From NCBI GenBank assembly GCA_025618425.1, contig CM046842.1, forward strand, positions 21,149,875 through 21,213,874: a stretch of DNA of 64,000 nt, in the 5' to 3' direction. The stretch comes from Heliocidaris tuberculata (taxonomy: Eukaryota; Echinodermata; Echinoidea; Camarodonta; Echinometridae). Below the pieces are notes generated by a model. That model was not told the DNA's origin and made no database searches. It saw only the letters and a program-made list of their open reading frames with translations. The translations under genes and the position numbers were made by a program. Below, piece by piece: positions 1 to 11,543 of this stretch (positions within the stretch are counted from its first letter, which is position 1; every line of letters starts with the position of its first letter).

Positions 1-435
1 AAGTAGAATTCAGGAGAGAAAAGTAGTATAAAAGTAGGAAATTTGCATGTCCTCAGGATTGGTTCTTTTTTCCATGTCAGTACTTGACTGCCCACTGTTC
101 TGACTAGATCTCACAATTTGTATTTACTGCAGTCATATAGATTATAACTATTTTATGGACAAGCTCAAAAGGATACTTTAAATGGATTTGAGAAATCATG
201 CTAGATGGAATCACTACACTGCCAGGTTCCTATTCTTAGGGATGCAAGGGAGCAGTGGGCCGATGGGTATGGCTGCACTTCCATCTACCAAAGACCTGGT
301 AGTCTAAGACTCTAAAATGGTGTCTGAGGCCAGCCCCTTCTGGAGCTGGGTCGTAAACTGGACAAAAGCAGGCCCTTCATTTTGCCCCCCCCCCCCCCTT
401 ACACTTCAGTATGAAAGGTGGCCCTGACACAATTC
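1..435. other. No gene seen; poly-C tract at 386-399
   Basis: Mixed-composition sequence with no coding signal. A short AAAGTAGGA-type motif near the start resembles the array at 2165-2285. A homopolymer C run precedes the purine-rich tract. Confidence 0.5.
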
Positions 436-1960
436 AGGGGTTGGCTTACATAGGCAAGGAAAGATAGAAAATGAGAGAGAGAAAAACAAAAAATACACAA
501 TGAAAAATATAAAGAAAATACAATAGAAAAATTTTCAAAAACATGAAATACAGAATAGAAAAAGATTGTCAAAGAAGGGTTGAAAAGAACTACAAAATGA
601 AAGATAGCAATATATACAAACAAATAAATAAGGAATTACAGTCAGAAAACAACACAAAAAAAATAAATACAAAAAATATACAGACAATACATATGGATGA
701 ATAGAAAAAGAAATGCATAGTGAAAAAATAACTACATAATCAAAGATAAAAATGAAAAACAAACAAATAGGTAAGGAATTATAGTCAGAAGAAAATTTTT
801 AAAAACTGAAATAAGATACAAAGAAACAACAAGAAAATACATACGGATGAATAGAAAGAGAAATTTAGACAAAATAAAAGACCATGAAATACAGAAGGAA
901 GAATAGAAAAAGATTATTAAAGAAGAAGAACAAAGAACTACAAAGTGAAAGATAGAAATAAAAACTAACAAATAGATAAGGAATTATAGTCAGAAAAAAA
1001 TACAAAAATGAAAATAAAATACACCAAAAGAATAGAAAGATAAGGTTAAAGTCTTGGGGAAAAACAATGAATTTCATAAGAAAAGATAGAAAACAAGAGA
1101 AAAGAGAGAAAAAAAACCCAGTACATAAGGAAATACAAATAGATAAAAATAGTAAACAAGAACAGAAATACACAAGACAAAAAATGAGAGGAAACAAGAA
1201 AATACATATCAAAAGAAAGAGAAAACATATTAAAAAAAAAAGAGAGAAAAATACATCGGGATGAATAGAATGTGAACATCAAATAAGGGGGAAATAAAGA
1301 ACTAAATAAAGACAGAAAACGAGAGAAGAAAAATAACCCCCACAGAAATACAAAAGGAAGTATAGAACACGAGGGGGGGGGGGAGAACACATAAGGAAAG
1401 AACTGAATTAAAGAAAAACATAGGCAAAGATAGAGATAAAAGATGGAAGAAGATAATAGAAAGGCAGAAAAAATAAAGAAAGAAATGCATAGGATTAGAA
1501 AGAGAATTAAGATTAAATAACATGGAAAAAAGTAATACATCAGGAACAATAGAAAACAAGAGAAGGAAAAACAAAGAAATACAGATAGATAAAAAAAAAG
1601 AATACACAAAGATAAATAACACAAAGTAATGCACGAGGGATATAGAATGAGAAAATAACATAAACACTAAACAGGAAAAGAAAAGTACATAAGGAGGAAT
1701 GGAAATGGAAGATAAAGGACAGGAAAACAAAGAAATACATAAGGCAAGATAGAAAAATAAAGAAGGAAAAACAAAAAATACATATACAAAAAAGATAGGA
1801 AACAAGATAAGTGAAAACTGACGATTACGTAAGGAAAGAGAAATACAAAGAAATATATAATGAAATAGAGAAAGAGAAGCAGATAGAAAAAAAGGAAAAA
1901 AATTGGATAAAAAGAGATGAGAAGGGTAAAACATAGAAATACATAAAGGAGTTTGCACGC
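436..1960. repeat. 1.5-kb purine-rich low-complexity tract
   Basis: The plus strand is almost all A and G with scattered TACA. It is built from irregular repeats of GAAATACA, AATAGAAA and ACAAGA. The long frames on the minus strand are only the pyrimidine complement (Phe, Leu and Ser runs) and are not genes. The strong strand asymmetry could favour triplex-type structures. Confidence 0.85.
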
Positions 1961-2164
1961 AGTTGGTTTTGGGGAGGGGGCCTCAGACCTGTTGCCAGTT
2001 AACACTTTATGGGCCGAGACTCAATTTGTCAGCGTAACAGGGGTCTTATTGGTAATATTTACATCACTTTCATAGACTAAATATGCACACTGCTTAGTAG
2101 GACCTGCAATAATTGAAGTACAATGAGATTCTTGTGCATGATAGCCTTGCATAAATATCTCAAA

Positions 2165-2285
2165 TATGTTTGGAAAAAAAGTAGGAGAAATTGAAAAAAG
2201 GTAGGATATATTAGGAGAATTGGGAAAAAAGTAGAAGTAGGAGGATGGTCAAAAAAGTAGGAAAAAGTAGGAAAAGTAGGATCGC
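2165..2285. repeat. AAAAAGTAGGA minisatellite
   Basis: About ten irregular repeats of GAAAAAAGTAGGA and shorter versions. Confidence 0.8.
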
Positions 2286-3148
2286 TTGAAAGCCTGGACC
2301 ATTATTCATAACGCGTGTTAAATGAATAGCGGTTTTCTATGAATAGCGGTCCTTATAAATAGCGAGTGGACCCCAATATATCTAATACAAAGAGGAGCTT
2401 GGTATAATATTTGTATTCAAGGGCTGTATATACACCATGATTGTACACGGTCTTATGAACATCTGTCGCACGAAAATAATTACGTCACAAACACATTCAA
2501 GTTGAATGACAGCCACAAACTACAAAGCTCTCACATTTTGTTTGTTTTTGCTCTAATTCTTTTTTTTATTTCAATCAATTTTTTTTTTCAAGGCTTCATG
2601 ATCAAATTCCAAATCACAAAAATAAACCACCAATTGAAATAACACAGTGAGGAATGTACGTTTTGTATTTATGACAAGACAGTGATATACGTGTGTATAT
2701 ATATATACATTGTATAATCATTCTGTCATTATTAACTTAAAAAGCATAACTGTTTGTAATTTGAAAGTACCTTTGAGATTTTAAAAACATAATAGACAAA
2801 TGCAATAGGTAGCTGAATACCTCAACACAAAACCTATAGTGAAAGTGCTTCATTTAAATAAAGATTTACACAAATGTTGATCCTAAGAATAAAACAAAAA
2901 TTATTCTTTTGTTCTAACCCAGTCATAACTTTCTAGACAAAGAAACGTTATGTTACAGTATTTAAACGAATACTGACTAAAGCAAACATCAATCAAAGAA
3001 GGCTTAAAGGAATGTTTTTAACAAGTAAGTTTTCAACAGTATTGTAACTTCACATGATATATTTTAACATTAAATACTTTCCAGACAAACCGTCCCTACC
3101 TACCCACCTCCCTTAAAAAAAAAATCATCCCTCCACTCTAAATACCAT
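2286..3148. other. AT-rich intergenic sequence
   Basis: I see no coding or repeat structure apart from a short TA/TG run near 2690-2712. Confidence 0.5.
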
Positions 3149-3412
3149 GGGTCCCATATCCTGAACTCTGGTTTAACTTAAACTCTAGTCTAAGTTAAAC
3201 CGGATTTAAACTACCCCTAGCTGCAGTTTAAGTCTCTGTACAAAATTAAACCACTATATATAGCCTATAGCTAGACTGCGCTAGCGTTTTAAGTTAAACT
3301 GGATTTCAGAATGTGATTATCTTAAACTCCGGTTTAAAGGGCAGGTTTAGAATGGGTTTAAACCACACTTAGACCGTGGTTTAAGTTAATGTGGAGTTCA
3401 GAATACGGGCCA
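3149..3412. mobile_element. MITE, GGCCCGTATTCTGAACTC-type termini
   Basis: Inverted termini: CCCATATCCTGAACTC at 3153-3168, and the complement of GAGTTCAGAATACGGGCC at 3394-3411. Inside are many GTTTAA/TTAAAC half-sites arranged in both orientations. Too short to code, so non-autonomous. Confidence 0.75.
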
Positions 3413-3652
3413 GTAAGTTCTAAATCATCTCTCACAAAGAAAGAGGAACGCATTTTCAAAATATTGTACATGTATCAGTCTCCCTATTTATGTTGCTAGA
3501 TCCAAAACTATACAAGTTGCATTCCACAGTCTCTCCTCACTCACTTGAAACACTATTTTGATACTCGAGTTATTATAGTGCCGTAATACATGTATATACT
3601 GGTGGAGCTATATACATTAACATAATCCATTAAGACAGAAGACGTGAATATA

Positions 3653-3896
3653 CAGTGCTAGAAATAATACTCCGATCAGTCATAATGAGTTTCAAATTTT
3701 CGACTTTAAAAAAAAAGATCATCTTCAGGAACTAAAAAATAGTAATTTAATTGATTGAGTTCATTTCATGTCCAACTTTCTGAATATATATGAACACTTC
3801 ATGTTCACTGATGTTTTAGTTCCTGAAGATGATCTCAAATAAAAGGTCCACAATTTGAAACTCATGACTCTGATCGGAGTATTATTTCTAGCACTA
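3653..3896. mobile_element. Mariner-like MITE with TA flanks
   Basis: About 85-bp imperfect inverted arms beginning YAGTGCTAGAAATAATACTC at each end and both containing GATCATCTTCAGGAACTA. TA flanks each end. 244 bp, no coding capacity. Confidence 0.85.
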
Positions 3897-4784
3897 TAAA
3901 GAACGTTAACATTATAACTATTTCAGTAGAAGGTGCCAAATAAAGAGCTAAGTTTGTACATGCATCACGAAGCACGATGGGGGAAAAAAGACAATGAAAA
4001 CATAGCAATATTTATACAAAATATGGTACCAGCAAAAGTAATTATATTCATCTACATAGTTTGAATTAAGAGGAGATTGCACAAAAACACACACACACAC
4101 AAACAGTAGAAATGATCACACACTGAAAGACTTCAATTAAAAGGCCCTTTGACCTTGCAGTAATATTTCATTTTTCTAAAGACATTTTAAAGCATTAAAT
4201 CTCTATAGGCTTCAAAAAGAAAAAAAGCTTCTGGAAATCATTATCCTGGATTTAGCTCCATCTGCCATGGTGCATGGTGCATTAAAAGGAATAAATCCTG
4301 TCGGGTATCCATTTACTACACCTGGGTGGAGAGAGGAAAGTTTAATAAGTTTGCCCCAGGGTGAATAAGACACCCAAATAAATTTTCAATACCGCATCTT
4401 ATATTGCTGAACACGGAAAGGTCAGTCCTTCTGTATTATTAGAATAGTAGAATTTCAAAGGGGAATAAAAAAAGCTGTTCATAAAGGCTCGTATCGAAAG
4501 GGTGGGTAGCGCCACATCGCATGGACTGCAACGCCACCATTCGTCCAAAGTTAAAGCTCATTTACAGTATTGGTAGCAAAAAGGAAATTGAAAAGAAACA
4601 TGTTAAATATAGTCTCATTTTGTTCTCCTTGTATCAAAAGATGTCTGTAAGAGATCATTTGGTATTCCATCTATGATTTCTGGTGAATTTCAGTGTAAAT
4701 ATCTGTCAGGAATGCTTGATCACTGCCATTATGCTAAGACGCTTCCACCCCGACGGCTCCCCGCACAGCAATCTTGGGGCTTCG

Positions 4785-5064
4785 CATAGAGACAGCGTGT
4801 GTGCACTGTGTGTAGCTACTCATTATTGGTTTTACACGTGTGTGTAGAGTGTATAGCACATGCTGCCTTTGTTGGGATTTTACGTGCCTGTCCCGGCACA
4901 TAAATTAGTTTTTGCCTCTTATTTGTTTAATAATAAACTTTAGGAGGCGAAATCTTCACGGTGTCTTAGTATTGCTAGTATCTTGCTATTTATCAACAAA
5001 AAATTGAAGAAATCTGACGAACAGTTTTTGAGGGCTTACCAAAACTTTACATGACCTTTAAGTT
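4785..5064 (+). repeat. Dispersed repeat R, copy 1
   Basis: 280-bp sequence from ATAGAGACAGCGTGTG to CATGACCTTTAAG. It recurs at 8761-9040 and in part at 9498-9729. The role is unknown. All three copies have the same orientation. Confidence 0.85.
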
Positions 5065-6849
5065 CGGCAGTGGGTTATCACAGAAAGACTTGGTAATGCA
5101 CAGTGCATTTAATTATGTTAATTGGTCCGCATTATTGTGTCAATTTTCATGGGTGGCACACCTGCAATTGCGCTAGTTTGCACTCATGGGAAAATGAAAC
5201 GTTATGCTAAATATCATGTTATATTACATATCATATAAATACACCTTAGATATACTGAATACATTCTGAATTAGAAAGACATTTGAAATTCAAGACTAAA
5301 CATGATGAAAAAGGAAACAAATATGAAATTACATTTTTGTCATGATTTCTCTATACTGAACAATGATCTATTTACGTTTTTACCTTTCTGAAAATGATAC
5401 TTCACACTACATGCATCCAATATAAAATTTAATTTCTAAACAAGTGTTACATGTATTTACAAATAAAAAAAGGTATTTTCATTTACACAGCTGACACTGG
5501 GTATGTATCAAAAAGTACCTTTTTTCCATTATTAATATGAGTAATTTTTTTCTTTTCTAAATGTTATTTCCATTATTATCATTATTATTAATCTCTTTTT
5601 TTTTCAAAAAGAAAAACACAATCATTGAATTAAAAAAGAGCAAGAACATTCCCTGCCTAAATATCTATATTTTATTTACAGGCTTTTACAAAATCTTTGG
5701 CAGAAAGTTAGGCAGTAAATCATTGCATATGGGTCATTTAATGGGGTTGGGGCAATTTTTGTGACATACCAGAAGTCAGGAACTATGTCTCCTATTAACC
5801 ATAAAAATGTTTGCTAAATTGAGTTTAGCACAAAAAGCAGCCACTTATGCTGAATAGTACTCTAGCTTCGTGGTGAATCAATATGGTAGGCCAAAATTGT
5901 AAGTGATGTTATATAATGTGATGTCCATGTAATGGTGGTAAAAAAAGAAATGCATTTTAAGCAAAGCTTTAAAAGAGTACCAACTGAAACAGGAATGATT
6001 CTGGCTGGGCACTACTATGTACATATTCACTGCAAAACAATCTTCAACAGATGATTTCATCTCCCATGTGTAATAGAAGATCTCATACCAGCGTTACATG
6101 GACACAGTCACAATTTTTTACCCAACCTCATGGAATGACCCAACCCTAATAAAACCGTTTGACACAGCCAAAAATTATAAATTGCTAACTTTGACTTTTT
6201 GCCGCATTTTACGTTTTGCCACAGGAACATAGGTTGCAAGTAAAAAGATAGAAGATTAAAACTGTAGTTCATAATACTGGCTTGAAATACAAGTGGAATA
6301 GTAATCTGTTAGAGACTGCCCATATTGCAAGATATCCCAGGCTGCGATCTATGGGGAAACGTGTGTTATAGATTAATCCATCTCCAAATGGTCAATATCA
6401 ATTTCAATACTTGTCTGTGTCATACGTGTATAATGAGTGTATACGAGCATAAAACAACTAATCTTAACGTCTATTTGGGCACATTCTCGTACAGTTATGG
6501 TAATCGATGTTAAGTTCATGTTCAAAATATCGCTCAATCGAGCAAGGTGCGCGAAAATAGTTTTTTGCGTGCCCTGGGGTAATTTTTGAGCTAAAACTAA
6601 AAGCTGAAAACGGAAAAAATTACTGGTCTCGTTGCCGGTCTCAGCCCGATTTTCGCCCAAGTCACAAGTCACCATTGGTCAGGCTGAGTCCGAGACCGAG
6701 TCCTTGTGGCTCGAGTCCGAGTCTGAGTCCGAGTCCCGAGAAATAGGGACTCGAGTCCTACAGCACTGCTATTAAAGTGAATGTACTCTGCTGTGCATTG
6801 CAACCTGCACTGGAACTGCCCTAAGCTTTAGCTATCAAATGTTTTAGGT
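5065..6849. other. AT-rich intergenic sequence with GAGTCC minisatellite
   Basis: No gene recognised. A short run of GAGTCCGAGTC-type repeats lies at 6684-6765. Short frames here have no supporting features. Confidence 0.5.
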
Positions 6850-6985
6850 ACTTCTTTCTACCAGGTACCCATTTACCCCACACGGTTAAAGTGTGGCACA
6901 TGTAGATTTATAATCTTGCCAAAGGACAATGGTCCTTTTGAACCTCTAGATTGATAGTTAAGTTATTGAGCCACTAAGCCACAAA
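6850..6985 (-). mobile_element. tRNA-derived SINE relic
   Basis: On the minus strand a degenerate tRNA-like head (GTGGCTTAGTGGCTCAATAA, then AGAGGTTCAAAAG in the B-box position) is followed by the body motif TAAATGGGTACCTGG. The same body motif is found in the SINE at 58375. Truncated and diverged. Confidence 0.55.
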
Positions 6986-7907
6986 GCCACAACATCTCCT
7001 TAACATTTCTGAATATGCAAATGAGTTTTGCAGGAAAGCAACTTCTCTGAAGTGCCTTATGCAAAGCTACTGCATCTGAAGTATACCTAGGTTCATACTG
7101 CTCGTACAGTACATCATAAAATGTGCACAAGGTTCTTGTGGCCATCAAGGAGATTGATAATGTGGTATAACCCTGAAAAACCCAAAGAGGGGACAGAATC
7201 CCCCCCCCCCCTCCCCCCCCCCCCCCCCGGAAAGTGTGCTGCAATATGTTCAGGGATGATTTTTTTTTCTTGCGCAATGATTTTTTAGCCTAGATACCAA
7301 ATTTATAAGATTTTGACGAACAGGTACATGTACCTTGCAGCGTCAACCTTTATATATGTGACCTGGCACCACAAAACCACCAAAAAGTCGCAAGCCGCGA
7401 TTTTGTGTAAACAGCTGAAATGGAAATTTGGGTTGGAAAATTCGATTTTAGGATTTTTGTTTTTTCTGAAAGATCTTTCTTTTCTGTACCTTATATCAAA
7501 ATCTGGAAGCTTAAAACGCAGTAGAAGATGAGTTTTTAACAGTTTTTCGCACAGCTTCGGTTTCTTCCTAATTCTTCGCCTTCCTAATTCTTCGCCTTCC
7601 TGTATGATTTTTTGTTTACTCGGTACAGCTCACCCTCATAAAATCACTACAATCTCACGGGTGTTAAATTACCTTTTCCCTAATGACTTTTATACTGTTA
7701 GAAAGAATAAACTCTCAGCAATCTCATCATACTGATATTACAGTTCATCAATAGTCGCGAAAGCAAATTACAGAGCAGTTTTAAGTTCCATTTCGATGAC
7801 GAAACAGAGTCTGAAAAAAGATTTTGTTGCTAATGAACGATCAAGTTTATTCACGTGAGCAAGGAAAGAGTATGTAAGTTCTATGTAAAACAAATTACAT
7901 AGAACAT

Positions 7908-8150
7908 GTTCTAAACAAGAAATAGACTTTCTACAATAGTCTAAAAATTGTGGCTAATATCCCATAAATCAGGTACCCCAAGAAGACAATTTCTTCCAGC
8001 AAGTTTGCAAATGTACAATTTGAAGTTGAAAATTAGGCCACCAACTGTGTAAAATTTCAGAGAAATTTAGACTTATACTCACTAATTTTCAGCACCTATA
8101 GGCTAAATTGAGAGAATATGATTGAAGGCTTGCAAATTTCCAAACCTAGC
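7908..8150. repeat. Inverted repeat arm, left
   Basis: It matches the complement of 15800-16050, for example CTAAACAAGAAATAGACTTT near the outer edge and ATATGATTGAAGGCTTGC next to the array. The arms are roughly 90 percent alike by eye. Confidence 0.8.
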
Positions 8151-8151
8151 T

Positions 8152-8760
8152 GACATAATGCAAGGTTTGCAGATTTGTATGCCTTCTCAACATCAAGGTT
8201 TGTAAATTGTCGAACCTTTCCGACATCAAGGTTTGTAAATTTGTTAACCTTCCTAAAATCAAAGTTTGCAAATTTTCAAAGCTTCCCAACATCAAGGTTT
8301 GTAAATTGTCGAACCATTCCGACATCATGAGGTTTGTAAAGTTGTTAACGTTCCTAAAATCAAAGTTTGCAAATTTTCAAAGCTTCCCAACATCAAGGTT
8401 TGTAAATTGTCGAACCATTCCGACATCATGAGGTTTGTAAAGTTGTTAACCTTCCTAAAATCAAAGTTTGCAAATTTTCAAACCTTCCCAACATCAAAGT
8501 TTGTAAATTGTTGAATCTTTCCGCCATCAGGGTTTGTAAATTTGTTAACCTTCCTAAAATCAAAGTTTGCAAATTTTCAAACCTTCCCAACATCAAGGTT
8601 TGTGAATTGTCAAACCTTTCCAACATCAAGTTTTGCAAATTTTCGAACCTTTCTGACATCAAGGTTTGTAAATTGTCGAACCTTTCTGACATCAAAAGTT
8701 TGCAAATTTTCAAACCTTCCAAACATCAAGGTTTATAAATTTACGAACCTATCCAGCATC
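8152..8760. repeat. 33-bp tandem array, left (about 18 units)
   Basis: Each unit carries a near-palindromic core such as AAGGTTTGTAAATT followed by NTCNAACCTT and a spacer like CCNACATC. Because 33 is divisible by three and the unit is almost self-complementary, both strands stay open and read as 11-residue repeats (NLPNIKVCKFS on plus, NLQTLMLGRFE on minus). I do not regard these frames as genes. Confidence 0.9.
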
Positions 8761-9040
8761 ATAGAGACAGCATGTGTATCACTTTGTGTAGCTACTCATT
8801 GGTTTTTACACGTGTGTGTATGTATAGTGTATAGCACATGCTGCCTTTGTTGGGATTTTACGTGCATGTCCCGGCACATAAATTAGTTTTTGCCTCTTAT
8901 TTGTTTAATATTAAACTTAAGGAGGCGAAATCTTCACAGTGTCTTAGTATTGCTAGTATCTTGCCATTTATCAACAAAAATTGAAGAAATCTGACGAACA
9001 GTTTTTGAGGGGCTTGCCAAAACTCTACATGACCTTTAAG
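8761..9040 (+). repeat. Dispersed repeat R, copy 2
   Basis: It matches 4785-5064 closely. It joins the 33-bp array directly on its left and a LINE fragment on its right. Confidence 0.85.
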
Positions 9041-9049
9041 GCTAATAAA

Positions 9050-9494
9050 CTATTCTGTTAATTAAAAAAGTGTAACTATATGATCTTACATAACAATAAA
9101 AACATTGATCTAGACAGCATTTCCGTATATCTCGACAATTTACTACTACCTAGAGTTGAAAACACAAAAAGGTGTGCACATTTATAGTTCTGTTTCTTGG
9201 AAAAAACATATTCTTGAACAGAAATCAAAGTCTCTAAAAACATTGGCATCATTTCTAGACTGTGACATATACATGTATTTTACCCCCCCCCCCCCCAAAA
9301 AAAAAAAAAAAACATCCCCCGTATGCTTTACAATTCTCTTATCCTACCATACCTATCATATTGCAACCAATAGCCTGGGGAAACTCTCCAACCTCAAAAT
9401 TACACAAATTAATCACTGTACAAAAGAAAATAATTCGAATAATTACAGGTACTCCTCCTCGTTGTCACATCAACTATTTGTTCAAACAATTTAA
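9050..9494 (+). mobile_element. LINE reverse-transcriptase C-terminal fragment, first tandem copy
   Basis: Plus-strand frames resemble the region after the RT domain in non-LTR elements (YPTIPIILQPIAWGN, then LITVQKKIIRIITG). The frame is broken at a C/A homopolymer near 9283-9312. It is repeated at 9739 with an offset of 689 bp, so R plus this fragment were duplicated in tandem. Confidence 0.7.
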
Positions 9495-9497
9495 TTT

Positions 9498-9729
9498 ACA
9501 CGTGTGTGTATGTATAGTGTATAGCACATGCTGCCTTTGTTGGGATTTTACGTGCATGTCCCGGCACATAAATTAGTTTTTGCCTCTTATTTGTTTAATA
9601 TTAAACTTAAGGAGGCGAAATCTTCACAGTGTCTTAGTATTGCTAGTATCTTGCCATTTATCAACAAAAATTGAAGAAATCTGACGAACAGTTTTTGAGG
9701 GCTTACCAAAACTCTACATGACCTTTAAG
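9498..9729 (+). repeat. Dispersed repeat R, copy 3 (5'-truncated)
   Basis: Starts at ACACGTGTGTGTATG and is nearly identical to 8806-9040. It is part of the 689-bp tandem duplication. Confidence 0.85.
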
Positions 9730-9738
9730 GCTAATAAA

Positions 9739-10493
9739 CTATTCTGTTAATTAAAAAAGTGTAACTATATGATCTTACATAACAATAAAAACATTGATCT
9801 AGACAGCATTTCCGTATATCTCGACAATTTACTACTACCTAGAGTTGAAAACACAAAAAGGTGTGCACATTTATAGTTCTGTTTCTTGGAAAAAACATAT
9901 TCTTGAACAGAAATCAAAGTCTCTAAAAACATTGGCATCATTTCTAGACTGTGACATACATGTATTTTACCCCCCCCCCCCCCCAAAAAAAAAAAAAAAA
10001 AAAAAAAAACATCCCCCGTATGCTTTACAATTCTCTTATCCTACCATACCTATCATATTGCAACCTATAGCCTGGGGAAACTCTCCAACCTCAAAATTAC
10101 ACAAATTAATCACTGTACAAAAGAAAATAATTCGAATAATTACAGGTACTCCTCCTCGTTGTCACATCAACTATTTGTTCAAACAATTTAACATATTAAA
10201 ATTTACCCAAACTAATAAACATCAACAAAGCATATTTATGTACAGATGTACAAACAGTTTTTTTTCCTGACGAATTTCGTAACCTCTTTCAACTGAATTC
10301 AACTACTCATAAATCTGAAACAAGACACGCAAATCACATCCATCTACCCAAGCACATAACCTTATTTTATCCAAAATAACATCCGGTACTCGAGACCTAA
10401 GCTGTGGAACATTATCCTAGATACAATTAATTACTCTGCATCTCTTGCCAGCTTCTCAAGAACGATGAAAAAACAGTTTACTTCATTGTATAA
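9739..10493 (+). mobile_element. LINE RT C-terminal fragment, second and longer copy
   Basis: The same sequence as 9050-9494, but it continues with NILKFTQTNKHQQSIFMYRC and a region rich in stops. Probably CR1/L2-like, judged only from the short C-terminal pattern. The C/A homopolymer breaks the frame here too. Confidence 0.7.
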
Positions 10494-11332
10494 ATAATAT
10501 GGTTCAAGACACTTCCCCACCCTCCATTGGGTCTTTTCTCTCTGTTTCTAGTGAATTTCTCCTTTTTTGTACTCCTTTTCTTTTGCATCTCCTATTTTCT
10601 CCCCCTTCCTCTTTTTCCCCTTCGATCCTCTTTTTCCCCTTCCTATTTAAGAGTGTACGTAAGTACGGTATAGTTTTCTTCTGAAATAAGTGTGGTTGCC
10701 AGAAAATTTTCAAACATCACGTTCCCATGATTATAACTTCTATACACATGTATTTCCAATAGTAATACACATTCTAGTATTAAAAGGTTTACACTGAATG
10801 TAACGGTTAGATGTCAAACCCTGCGCTAGACTTGGCTGGTTGCAGTAGCATGGGTTCACTCACTGACCGCGATGCATGCTCCAAGTCTTCCAAACCATCT
10901 TTCTTTGCTAATTCCAAAGTAGTGTCTCTTTCTGGATGATGACATTGTCCCATAATATACGAGTGCTTCTCACGCAGTCAACTCTAAAATGTCCAGTCAA
11001 ACAGTAGCTAATATACTCTCAAAGGAGAAATTTTAAGAGTCCTGAATCACAGAATTGGAAGCAAGCTAGTGAACCAAGTATTTTGATTCATGGCACAGCT
11101 GCATATTGTCTTAATGCAGTGCCAATTTTGGCCATGTCTTTGCCTTGTTATCAGTTGTGGCCACCACAGAGGTGGATGTGTTTGTTTGTTCTCTGGATTT
11201 TGTCTAAAGCTGCAGATGTGTGCCTCATCTTTGATGCATGAATTGTTACACTGTTTGTTTCCTTTTGGTTCCCTCTGTAGTCTGAGAAAGTGGGTACAAC
11301 TGGTTTATATACATGTATTTTTGCATTGACCT
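10494..11332. other. No gene seen
   Basis: A pyrimidine-rich stretch (10540-10640) may be the LINE 3' end. The rest is mixed sequence without coding signals. Confidence 0.45.
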
Positions 11333-11543
11333 ACACTCTAAGAACTAAAGTGTTAAATCACCATTTAAAAGGGCCGAGGAGAGACTACTTTTTCAAAATG
11401 GTAGATTAACTCTTTTAAACTGCTGGATTCAACCTTTATAGTGTTGTATCCAGCATGTTACAAGTGTTAGTGTACAATTTTGAAAAAGTTGTCACTCCTC
11501 GGCCCTTTTAAATGGTGATTTAACACTTTAGTTTTTAGAGTGT
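11333..11543. mobile_element. MITE with TACACTCTAARAACT termini
   Basis: About 55-bp inverted arms, each reading inward ACACTCTAARAACTAAAGTG and containing AAAAGGGCCGAGGAG. Flanked by TA. 211 bp, non-coding; mariner-type by flank and size. Confidence 0.85.

Noticed and set aside
399..2005. Several open frames of 65-218 codons on both strands
   Set aside because: They are translations of a purine-rich low-complexity tract: Phe/Leu/Ser/Tyr runs on one strand and Lys/Arg/Glu on the other, with overlapping frames and no splice or domain evidence.
7200..7228. Poly-C/poly-G runs here and at about ten other places as functional G-quadruplexes
   Set aside because: Homopolymer runs are frequent in this genome's mobile elements and prone to length error; no sign of a specific role.
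8146..8738. Open frames with 11-residue repeats that mimic a leucine-rich protein
   Set aside because: They arise on both strands from a 33-bp near-palindromic satellite. Units differ by noise rather than by codon-biased changes.
8152..8760. CRISPR-like array of direct repeats
   Set aside because: There are no distinct spacers; the repeats are contiguous and diverged, and the DNA is eukaryotic with introns.
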